Assembly (NCBI GenBank): GCA_037349105.1
Contig: JAYJMM010000035.1
Coordinates: 682,001 to 746,000 of the forward strand
From: Limnomonas spitsbergensis
Taxonomy: Eukaryota; Chlorophyta; Chlorophyceae; Chlamydomonadales
Length of the DNA: 64,000 nt
Reading direction: 5' to 3'
The notes under the pieces are model-generated. The model had not been told where the DNA came from and did no database searches. It saw only the letters and a list, made by a program, of their open reading frames with translations. Position numbers and translations under genes: made by a program. Positions 37,904-46,999 of this stretch are shown here, in pieces; position 1 is the stretch's first letter; every line of letters begins with the position of its first letter.

Positions 37904-38394
37904 TTATATGATTCCAACTACAACAAAAAACGTCGCTAACTTAGTGTAATTTGGCAGCTTCCGGTACGGCAGAATGTGTCATCCTGCGTCATCCTGAACA
38001 TGAGAGGCCACGATGTGCCTGGAGAGTACTACAATGCGTCCTGGGCCGTCAGTACAGTGATCCTAGGCATCATTGGAACGCTCCATGTGATAACGTTGGC
38101 CTCGATGCTAACCGAAGCGGCGTTTGACTGACGTGGCATTGGAAGGCACAAGGACATGAGGTTATTTCAGTGCTAGCCCTGCCTCGAGATTGTAGCGAAA
38201 CGTCGTGGACATGAAGATCCTCGTAGTTGACGAGATGCAATCTGTCCTCGACGAGTAGGATGCGTCCAAGATTCGGTGCAGTCAGAAGGCATAAAAACGC
38301 GCCTGGCACCTGGCATGCAGATCGCTTTTACTTTTTATTTCCTGACAACAAAACGGCGTGTGTGTAATCTGTATCACTTGACAGTGGCAGCGAG

Positions 38395-38742
38395 ATGAGC
38401 AACACAAAGTTTTCATTTGGCTCTGTTTCGAGCAAGTGGAGTGCCCCGGAAGGAGAGTGTGGCCAACCGAGCTCAGGCTCGTCAAAGCAAGCGGCACCAG
38501 CAGGTTAGTCCTACCAGTGCGTTGCTCTCCCAGCCTAATGTTGTATTCGCGTAATGTTTTATTCTATATCTGCAGATGATGAGTATGTGGTCCTCCAGAT
38601 GGGGCCAGCTACGGACAAGAACAAGTTCACCACCAAGCTGCAAGTCTTGGCCCGAGGTGGTCGCTGGCTGCACCCTATTATGGGCAGCGCACATGCCATC
38701 AATCGCATCGCCATGCTTGGGCATGGAGCTCGCGTAAAATGA
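38395..38742 (+). CDS. Small two-exon gene, 91-residue protein of unknown function
   Basis: Exon 1 (38,395-38,503) starts at ATG with an in-frame TAA 30 bases upstream at 38,365-38,367 and ends at G|GTTAGT. Exon 2 (38,576-38,742) follows a TATATCTGCAG acceptor; phase 1 matches on both sides. The predicted protein starts MSNTKFSFGSVSSKWSAPEG, has a Ser/Gln-rich stretch, then a compact domain (YVVLQMGPATDKNKFTTKLQ, GRWLHPIMGSAHAINRIAML) and ends GHGARVK. TGTAA occurs at 38,802-38,806. No signal peptide, membrane segment or known family is seen. Both exons look genuinely coded, so this is probably complete. Confidence 0.55.
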
Positions 38743-38801
38743 GTGTCTGTAATTTCAACTCTGAAAATTTGACGTGCTCATGAGTGTGAAAACACAGCTC
38801 G

Positions 38802-38806
38802 TGTAA
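38802..38806 (+). promoter_or_regulatory. TGTAA poly(A)-type signal of the 91-residue gene
   Basis: TGTAA, the usual green-algal polyadenylation signal, lies 60 bases after the stop codon. A second copy at 38,748-38,752 is only 6 bases from the stop and less likely to be used. Confidence 0.4.
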
Positions 38807-39839
38807 TGTGTGCTTGGGTATGCCTAAATAAATATTCACAGTCTTATCTTTTTGCACAGGATCCCTACAAACAGCAGTACACGCTTTGGCTTATGCACAT
38901 GAACTAGTCCATGGCAAGGCAGTCAACAAGAGCGTATTCTGCCCCCGCAAGGGCAGCATCTGACAGATCTGCTTCCTTGGAAAGTGCCATGTTTTGTCTT
39001 CCTGCCTTCATTATCGTTGCCAACAGGGCTTTGTGTCTCCCACATGATTGAAGGGGTGATCTGTCATACCCATACTTTACCTCGTCGCTAGCAACACTTA
39101 TGTCACTCAACCTTCAAGAATACAATGTAGTAAAGCCGGTGTGGTTCCTCGTTCTTGCTGTTTTATTTCATGCTGCGACTTTTGCCACATTACAACATCG
39201 CCGGATTCCATGTACCTGCCAATGGCATGGCTGCACCAAGCCCAGACCAAGGCATTGTAGCTAACATTGACCCTAGTCATTCCCTACTAGCCCTACACAG
39301 CCACGCGTTAAGCATAGCCCAGAAATACCGCCATTCTCAACCCGCCTTACATCCACTCCAGCTTATTCTTTACAACTTACACAAAGATTTCGACATCCTC
39401 CCCAACCAAACATGCATGACCTTACATTCAAATTTCAGAACACTGTCCACCTCGGCTGCATTTTCAGGATCACAAGGGATCCCCATGTTATTGCGTCCTT
39501 CGCCCCTCTCACATTCTCCTCATGCATCCCTCCCTATATTTGGGTGACGTCTTTCCTCCGTTCGTCCGAATAAGTATACAGACACGACGTAACGTAACTA
39601 AAACGAAGCGCCCAGTCCAGCCCCGCACGTCGCTCCACCAACCTGCATCACACGCAAATCTCCCCGTGCTGGTGGTACTTGTCCAAGCAGTGCGATCTCA
39701 GTACGAATGTACAACGCCTCTCCTGGCGGTTTCAATCACCACGGTTGAGTCGTTGTGCCTAGCCAATGCCCACCCGATGAGAGGATTGCGACGGCGATTT
39801 TCAAACGCCGCTATAATCGACTGCTAATTGGTACAGAGC

Positions 39840-41142
39840 ATGGTCATGCCTTTCAGCTCAAGGCGCTTCAAGAGGCTCGGAGAGCGGCAGGTGCAACAGC
39901 TGTGGGGGACTCATGTATGTCTCAGCAAGTTAACCAGCCCAAGCTTTGGATTGCTGCAGCATTCTGGTGCAGTTGCCGGCAAGTTTGTCAACTCCATTGC
40001 GACCGCCAGCAAGCAGGGTGTCCATGGCTCACCAGGAGCGATTTACACCCACCTGGCCCATGTTGTGCAAACAGCAGCTGCTGCGTACCACACGGCCAAG
40101 CGTACAGCATCAGCCAATGTGGACAGCATGGTAGCGTTCAGCCAGCAGTTGGCTGGTCCAGCTTGCAATCGGATGCGTGTCGTAGCAGGCATGGTGACAC
40201 CTGCGATGCAAGCAACAACTGCTGCCCTTTCTCCCAGCAAGATGGTGCGAAGCCCACCGCCGTCCACAACCGTGCCTAATCTGCAGCAGGCTTCAGCAAT
40301 ATCTGGTGCCGCCAGTGGCCTTGCTCTGCATGCACCTGAGTTCCATAGAATGCATGAAGGTGCTCGGACAGACCGCCGCAGTGAGCCAACGTGCTTTGGA
40401 GGTCTGGGTCGTCGGCGCCAGGGGGGCGGCCGGAAAAAATCAGGGGGCGGCGTCCAAGCGGCAGCCAACGGCAGCCAACAGCATCAAGAGGTGGCACCTT
40501 TATTTCCAACGCACCAGAGTAGAGAGGCCTAACTCGTCAAAACAGAGATTTGCTGAGCGCCTTGTTGGGGGTACTACTAGGCCGGAGCCAGAGGCTGCGC
40601 CAATCCCATTTGTACAACGCGCTAGGACCCAAGTGCAACCAGCCTCCCCACGTCGCTTCATTCAGCCCAGCAGTGGGATTGGGACACAAGCTGCTGCAAT
40701 GGGATTGCGCGTCCCCCCCAACGGCCCCCCACCTCAGCTGCTTACGGTAGTGGGGCCAGAGGCTGCTCTCCAGGTGGTTGTGGCCAGCCTCAACGGCCTT
40801 CCAGATTCAGTGACGACGCAGCAGTTCTTGAGGCTTTCATTAGCTCATCAGCATTTGCTGTTTCCACACCTTTCTCTGCTTCTGCAAGGTAGCATCAATC
40901 TCCACCGACGTTGTATCTAGGTCAGCAGGTGGGGTACCAGTTTTTTTCCAGACCTTCATCTGACGAAGCCATGAAAGGCTGCACACCGTTATAGGTGTTT
41001 TATATGCTCGTCTGGTCTTGTTATTTCAGAAGTGCTATGGTGGGCCGCCCATCCCTACTATGGCTCTAAATTGCCTCTATGTACAGCCTTAATGGTAACG
41101 GCGCAAATGTGGCTACGGCCCCAAGCTGCGTTGTTTCCTTAA
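39840..41142 (+). CDS. Predicted gene, Ala/Ser-rich protein of unknown function
   Basis: The first coding stretch (ATG at 39,840 or 39,852, up to about 40,380) reads in one frame (GAVAGKFVNSIATASKQGVH, SANVDSMVAFSQQLAGPACN, Pro/Ser-rich tail). The second (about 40,525-40,888) is in another frame (RPNSSKQRFAERLVGGTTRP ... VVVASLNGLPDSVTTQQFLR). A donor-like GTGAGC near 40,379 and an acceptor-like GTAG near 40,522 could join them in phase. The donor G|GTAGCA at 40,888 joins in phase to an exon at 41,030-41,142 after TTATTTCAG, ending QAALFP-TAA. TGTAA lies at 41,296. Further 5' exons are possible. No domain is recognised. Confidence 0.4.
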
Positions 41143-41295
41143 CATCCACGCCCCAGTAGGGCGTAGCTTTCTTGACTTTCGGTGCTTAATGTTGCTTGTG
41201 GTTATGACTTGGGATCCTGGTTTTGATGTGTTTTTTGTTCATATGTTTGGGCCGCTTTATTTGAGATCTAAATTGGTTTAATTTGAAGGGGCAAT

Positions 41296-41300
41296 TGTAA
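41296..41300 (+). promoter_or_regulatory. TGTAA poly(A)-type signal
   Basis: TGTAA lies about 155 bases after the TAA of the preceding gene model, a plausible distance for a green-algal 3' end. Confidence 0.3.
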
Positions 41301-41419
41301 GATACATTTGACCTGTCTAAATGAATGCATAGTTTATGAGCCAAGAAATATTGACATCAGATGTTTTACTCTAATTACGACTGAAGTAACTGAAGCTGTC
41401 ATCCCCTCCCAGGTATACC

Positions 41420-41707
41420 ATGTCCGCGGACGCCTCAAATCCTGTACTGCAGCGTACGGCGCCCCTGGGCGCCCCTAGCCGCGGACACCAGCGACGCGTC
41501 ACACCCTTGGGCCTTTTTCTCTGTCGCTTTCGGGGGGGGTCGCTTTGGGGGAATTATTTGGCGATAATCAAGAAAGACAAGAATGAAGAATCTAGCGAGA
41601 GAAGCGCAGCGGAGGGTGATGCGGATGTGTGTGAAATAAGGTGGGACGTCGCGGGGCGGGCAAAAGCATCGCTGCGGCTCTTCGTCGCAGAGTTTCCTCG
41701 CGTTTGA
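41420..41707 (+). CDS. 95-codon open frame, uncertain
   Basis: It opens MSADASNPVLQRTAPLGAPS, then a basic segment and an acidic Glu/Ser/Asp patch (KKDKNEESSERSAAEGDAD), ending EFPRV-TGA. The 5' part overlaps a TGTCCGCGG/CCGCGGACA inverted repeat (about 41,420 and 41,480) and a GGGCGCCCCTAGC stretch that also occurs in the direct repeats at 50.6 and 51.5 kb, so it may be repeat DNA. Confidence 0.2.
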   Translation: MSADASNPVLQRTAPLGAPSRGHQRRVTPLGLFLCRFRGGSLWGNYLAIIKKDKNEESSERSAAEGDADVCEIRWDVAGRAKASLRLFVAEFPRV

Positions 41708-41751
41708 GTGATTGATCTACCTGCTCTTCCAATCAGTAACATAGTGAGTTG

Positions 41752-42175
41752 AGTGGGTAACCAGGGGGGCTATTTTGCTGAACCACCTTGGTGGCTCAAC
41801 ATCTGTAATCCTCCCAGTTTACCCAATGCCCTGGCATTTTGAGCTATGGCTACATGTTCATACAATGATCCTTAACTACTATGCTGCCAGAATCAAATGT
41901 GTGTCCTGGAAGTGTGGAGGCTGCTGCAGGCCATCTCCCTCAGTGGGTGACCAGGGGGGCTGTTTTGCTGAACCACCTTGGTGACTCAAAATCTGTGTTC
42001 CTCCCAGTTTACCCACTGCCCTGACATTTTGAGCATGGCTACATGTTCATACAATGATCCTTAACTATGCTGCCAGAATCAAATGTGTGTCCTGGAAGTG
42101 TGGAGGCTGCTGCAGGCCATCTCCCTCAGTGGGTGACCAGGGGGGCTGTTTTGCTGAACCACCTTCGTGGCTTGA
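41752..42175. repeat. ~187-bp tandem repeat, 2.3 copies
   Basis: The block starting GGGTRACCAGGGGGGCT and including TGCTGAACCACCTTGGTGGC and TCCTGGAAGTGTGGAGGCTG begins near 41,756, 41,945 and 42,132. Copies differ by few bases, so the duplication is recent. It is non-coding. Confidence 0.9.
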
Positions 42176-42600
42176 AACCTCCTGACATGATAATACTTCG
42201 TCGTGTACTCTTTTCTTTCCTGCATGCTTGAAGTTGCTTGATTTCTGGCCTTGCCATGAAATTGTGATGTAACTGAATATGTTCCTATCTATTGAAAGGA
42301 AAGGCAGAATATCAGATCCCTATTGAAAGGCAGAGTAAGAATGACATAATGCCATCAGTTCACCATCGGGATTGGTTGGTCAGAATTACAGAAGAAAACG
42401 ACTAGTTTTAAATCGTCATGGAGGATGAGTGCCACCAAGTGAAAAAATGTTGGCACGTTTGAATAACATATTACGGTATAAACCCCTCATGAGGAGTGCT
42501 GGATGCTATAAGACAACAATAATTGTCACCAACTGAATAGCAGATAAATATTCCATTTGAGAAAGAGGGGTGAATGCTACCACTTTCTCAATTCAATTCC
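42175..42600. other. Intergenic, nothing recognised
   Basis: A T/A-richer stretch downstream of the tandem duplication and 3' of the minus-strand Crypton-like gene. It contains a short direct duplication of CCTATTGAAAGG (42,290-42,330). No gene is seen. Confidence 0.4.
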
Positions 42601-42627
42601 TGTTATTATGCGCAACTATGTCTGCAT

Positions 42628-42825
42628 GCCCATCTCCCTATCAAAACGTGACCTATCAAACTGGGCCTTCTCCGTGTAAGGAGCCTTGGCTTCATCTGAC
42701 ATGCTTTTCCACAGCTCTGCCACCTGTGTGGCTTTCTTGGCCTTGTCGTAAGTTCCATCAGCTTTCAAATTGGCTACACCAGCAGCCTGGAAGTGCATGA
42801 AAGCAGACAAAGGCTTCTTGACACC
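42628..42825 (-). other. HMG-box domain (C-terminal exon)
   Basis: The exon after the ATGCAG acceptor at 43,018 reads ILAHIEELKKEGGGAFVNWI, a basic linker, then KKPLSAFMHFQ...KKATQVAELWKSMSDEAKAP and YTEKAQFDRSRFDREM before the TAG at 42,616-42,618. The KKPLSAFMxF start, the W in ELWK and the D/EEKxPYxxKA pattern are those of HMG-box DNA-bending domains. Two hydrophobic helices and the aromatic core are kept. It is joined in phase (0) to the upstream exon ending SSLNK. Confidence 0.7.
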
Positions 42826-43739
42826 AGCTCCAGCAACTGATGGGACCTCAGCTCCAGCCTGATCCATGAGCGTAGCCCTCTTGGCCGAGGCTCGTTCCTT
42901 CTTCGATGGATCTCCGACACGATGAGTAGGAGTCTTGGAGGGTGTCTCAGGATTGAGGATCCAGTTCACAAATGCACCGCCACCCTCCTTCTTCAACTCC
43001 TCGATGTGTGCCAAGATCTGCATGACAAAAAAAAACAATTCCGAACTTCATTAAGGTGGTCAGGTGTGAACATCAGTGCCATGCATGGGCAGGTGTGGAT
43101 CATATCAGGTGTGACTCACATCAGGTGCATAAACCAGGTGTGAATCAGATCAGGTGTGAATGAGGTATGAATCAGATCAGGTGTGTGAATGAGGTGTGAA
43201 CCAGACCATGAGTGTGACAGCAGTAGTAATTGAAGTCCAAGTTTTCTTGCATACCTTATTGAGGGAACTCAATGGCTTCTTCTCCCTCAAAGACCACCAC
43301 ACGAGAGCTTGGTCGTAGGTTGTGTAGTTGAGAGTGGTCTTGATAAAGGTGATAGCTTCTGGCAAGTTCTTCACCTCGTTGAGCCGCTGCCGAAATTTCT
43401 CCCTCCAAGTGGACCCATACTGATGCTCCAGGCTGACAGACTGGGGAATCCTGGCAAACCCAGATCCAAGCAGCAGCATGCCTCTCCCTGGCTGCCAAGG
43501 CTTAGGGGTCTGCTGCCCAGGGGGGTATTGCTGCCCAGGCCCAGGGGGGTACTGCTGCCAAGGTGGCTGCTGCCCAGGCCCAGGGGGGTACTGCTGACCA
43601 GGCAAGGGGGGTACTGCTGCCCAGGGGGGTATTGCACCTCAGTACTCAACTCCACCCCAGCAGCCCCCACGGGGGCACGTCCCGCAAGTAGTTGCTGATC
43701 AAGGAGCTCTTGCTCCACCGGCCCAAGCGCGACAGGCCG

Positions 43740-43990
43740 ATCTCACTGTGCCTTGGGGCATGGGGACAACAGCATGGGGCAGTAACATGTGAGGCAGTAG
43801 CATGGGGGGCAGTAGCATGTGAGGCAGTAACATGTGAGGCAGTAGCATGGGGGCAGTAGCAATGGGGCAGTAACATGTGGGGCAGTAGCATGGGGGCAGT
43901 AACATGTGAGGCAGTAGCATGGGGGCAGTAGCATGCAGACAATAACATGTAAGGCAGTAGCATGGGGGCAGTAGCATGGGAGGCAGCAAC
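43740..43990. repeat. Short repeat GGGGCAGTAGCATG/GAGGCAGTAACATGT in an intron
   Basis: About 15 copies of a 14-17-bp unit occupy the intron between the HxxR exon and the Tyr exon of the recombinase gene. Open frames across it (LLPPCYCLT on the minus strand) are repeat artefacts. Confidence 0.8.
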
Positions 43991-45583
43991 ACTAACCCTT
44001 TACCCTCCAACTCCCGGACTTGGGATCCTCTTCCGTTGTGGCACTTCTTGCTCGTCCGGATGTCATGCTGCTGGAACATGGCTGACACCCAACCTAGCTG
44101 CGTGTTGTAGGATGCTGCTTGACCCGCTCCATCCCTCGGGGTCGTGAAGAGAATGGCAGTTTCCCTACATATGGACATCAGTGGCAACATGTAGGCAAGC
44201 ACGTGTGGGCGGCTAGCAACAAAGAGATGCAAGAAGTTGTCATCCCTTTATCCCAAAAATTACAATCTCAGTTGCCAACTTGCCACCCTACATCCCCCCA
44301 CCACCCTCACCATGCTCGGTACTTGTCCTCTTTTCTCGAGAGCGGGAAGGGTTGGCGGCCCACCGTGAACCTGGCAAAGAGAAGTCGTGCCAGCCAAGCT
44401 TTAGAGCAAAGCCAAGGGTCAAGGTGGCGGTGGAACACCATGGTCTCAGGCTTGCCCGAGCTGTTCACCTTCCCTCCATTCAGCACCACCCCCAATGTAG
44501 TACATGGGGAAGGGCCAATGCTGTCCATGCAATTGGGCGCACAAAGGTCAGCGATTCCGAGCTGGCGCGTGTCATCAGAGCGCCCGGCGGCGTTGAACAT
44601 CATCGAGTACATGGCCCTGCAGAAAATGGAAAGGTCAAGAGTCCAAGCTAGAGCTAGTAAGCTCATTCATCTTCTTGCTTGCTTACCCGTTTGTCACAAT
44701 TTGTAGGCGTTTGTCTTCAGCACACTTCTTCAGCATGGCAGACACCTGAGAGGAGGAGATCTGATCCCCGCCGATGTGGGCTTGGGAGTCCTTGCCTGGT
44801 GGCCTGGACAAAAAAGGTAAGCAATGTGAGCAATCACATCTAATCAGAATATGGCAGTCGGTTGTTACACAAGAGCTGTCACATTATGCAGTAACCTTAC
44901 CGATCACCCTTTCCTTTCACAGCTGCTTCCAGGGCTTCAAATGTTGTGCTGAATGGTGGCACGGTTGTGAAAATTTGAATCCCACGCCGATGGTCAGCAA
45001 TAATATCCTCCTGGGTCTGTGTTGCATACAGCAAGCTCCAACGTGAAGCTAGCGCGTTCCGCATGGCATTAACGACAGATTGCGTCTGCAGAAAGAGTTC
45101 AGTTGCTTGTTAGATAACAGATTTTAACCTGCCCGCATGCCATTTTTGCCAGTATTCCTTCTCTCCAGGGTGCATGAAAGGGACTCTTACCTGTTTCCTG
45201 ACTGGACCTCCTCCAACAGGTGTACAAACCACCTGGCTGCTGTATCAGGCAAGTCCACCTCATTATCATTTTTCCAGTCTGGCAGAAGGCCTGCAAATAT
45301 AATGTTTCAGCAGGGAAGACAGAGGAAGCACGCGAATCATGTCATAACAGCAAGACATCTCACCATGAATTGCTTATCGTATGTTCCATACGTCCGCTTA
45401 GTGTTCGGCTTGCTACCAGCCCTCTTCCTGTTCGCTAGGTCAACTGTCTCAGCATGCGAATACCTGGGAAGTCGGTAGGGGAGGGGGGACGTTAGGATTT
45501 GAACTAAATGTGACACACGAAAGCGAATCCGTTTTCAAGAACTGCTCTGCACCTGGCAGTGCTCATTGCCCCGGTCTATTATT

Positions 45584-45612
45584 CAAGAGCCCATATTTTG
45601 ACCCGTACAATT
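45584..45612 (+). repeat. Short dispersed repeat, copy at about 48,806-48,832
   Basis: AGAGCCCATATTTTGACCCG at 45,588 and AGAGCCCATTTTTCGACCCG at 48,806, both followed by TACAA and preceded by GGTCTA(T/G)TA-like sequence. The copies share orientation and are about 3.2 kb apart. Confidence 0.5.
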
Positions 45613-45707
45613 CTCCCGTACATATTGTCGCGTACGGCATCATCTATACTATTAAGTGCGCTAATCGTAACAGTACGGATGAAGCGGTTTCGCGCTTTTT
45701 GGCGCTT

Positions 45708-46180
45708 TTCGTAGTCCCTTTCGGGCTCGGTTGCAAGCGGTTCGACTGCGCGCAGCGATCGGGTCGTCGACAGCGTGTCGATGGTAGATTCTGGGCCTCA
45801 CAGATGGTCCGACGGATGGCGTTCAGCGACGGATGGCGTTCAGCCAGCATCTGTATCCAGCAGCCATCGTATGCAGAATCCAGCAGCCATCGTTTGCAGC
45901 ATCCAGCATGCAGCATCCAGCATCCATCATCATCCATCATCCCGCATCCAACGTCCAGCATCAAGCGTCCAGCTTCCAGCATCCAGCATTTGTATCCAGC
46001 ATTTGTATCCAGCACATTTATATCCGGCATCCAGTTTTTCGGTGAACTTCGTAGTCCCTTTTGGGCTGGGCTGCCAGCGGTTCGACTGCGCGCAGCGATC
46101 GGGTGCAGGTTTGGGGGTTTAGGTGGAAGACAGCGTGTCGATAGTCGCATTCTGAGCCTCACAGATGGTCCGACGGATGG
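45708..46180. repeat. Direct duplication (~120 bp) flanking CATCCAGCA-type microsatellite
   Basis: A block with CGTAGTCCCTTTCGGGCT, GCGGTTCGACTGCGCGCAGC and CACAGATGGTCCGACGGATG occurs at about 45,708-45,822 and again at about 46,047-46,180, with a small insertion in the second copy. Between them is an irregular ATCCAGCATCC microsatellite (45,838-46,035). Confidence 0.75.
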
Positions 46181-46299
46181 TCTTCACCCACCATCTGTAC
46201 AGCCTGGTTTGGGAGCTTGCAACGTTGCACACTGCGGCGTTGTGCCTATCTCATTACTCCTGTCAGCGGGTCGTAACTTTCACTCGCTAAGGTGAGATG

Positions 46300-46960
46300 A
46301 TTGCAAGGATGTGGTTGTTTCCATGATCTCTGCCCCAACTGACGATACATGGCTGGAAAAGGTGCGTTTAAGCTTCCATGGAGCTCTTCTAATTTGTTGC
46401 ATATCCTTTTGTCCATGCGCAGGATTCGGCGCCTGATGGTACCAATCTAACGAGGGCGCTGCAGGAGACGTCGTCCTTCAGTTGGATCTCACATTTCACG
46501 TGTTTATGATATTCAACCCCTGATGTCCAGGTAGACCGAATGCGCAAGGATGTGACTGGCCCAACGAGCGCTGTCCCAACGGACGAGGAAGGGATGATGA
46601 CATGAAACTCTTCTATTCGCTGCGTTTTCTTTTGTTCAGGCGCAGGACATCGACGGCGCGGCAGGAGACGTCGTCCTTCAGCTGGATCAATGCTGGATCT
46701 CATCTTTGACATGTTTATGATATCCAGGTGGATCCAATGAGCCAGGATGCCACCATCTCAACGAGCGCTGCCTCGACCGACGAGGCAGGGCCGATTAAGG
46801 TGCGCTTGGATTTACATGGAGCTCTTCCAATTTGCTGCGTTTTCTTCTGTTCAGGCGCAGGATCACGGGGCATGATGGCTCCAATCTATGGAGGGTGCAG
46901 CAGATGTCCTGAAGCAAGGTGCCCATTGTCATGCCCCTGAGTTATGGTCTTTTGACATCC
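46300..46960 (+). pseudogene. Triplicated exon-intron unit of an unknown gene
   Basis: Three ~200-bp units each carry an exon-like segment: VVVSMISAPTDDTWLEK (about 46,310-46,360), VDRMRKDVTGPTSAVPTDEE (about 46,532-46,592) and VDPMSQDATISTSAASTDEA (about 46,731-46,790). The first and third are followed by a GTGCG donor, a TCCATGGAGCTCTTC-type intron start and a (T)GCGCAG acceptor; the second lacks the donor. A shared GCAGGAGACGTCGTCCTTCA block precedes exons 2 and 3. No ends of the gene are seen. Confidence 0.35.
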
Positions 46961-46999
46961 ATTGACATCTTCCGGTCATCTGAATTCTCCACACTGCTG

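Larger units (their letters stand above)
42616..45463 (-). mobile_element. Crypton-like tyrosine recombinase gene with HMG box
   Basis: Exons (5' to 3'): 45,463-45,364; 45,290-45,191; 45,085-44,901; 44,803-44,687; 44,616-44,311; 44,212-43,997; 43,751-43,646; about 43,640-43,255; 43,017-42,616. Exons 3-7 join in phase. The recombinase signature is visible: Arg in NAAGRSDDTRQLGIADL, GGKVNSSGKPETMVF, His-x-x-Arg in CHNGRGSQVRELEG, then LGRWSKSSLISNYLRDVPP with the nucleophile Tyr codon at 43,688-43,690. This R...HxxR...Y order with GRW before Tyr matches the Crypton/DUF3504 class. The frame stops at 43,646 soon after Tyr; a +1 shift would continue into a Gly/Pro/Gln-rich linker, a helical domain (WREKFRQRLNEVKNLPEAIT) and an HMG box. 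Phases at exons 1-2-3 also disagree. So it is either a partly decayed copy, one with unseen micro-exons, or two adjacent genes. Confidence 0.6.
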
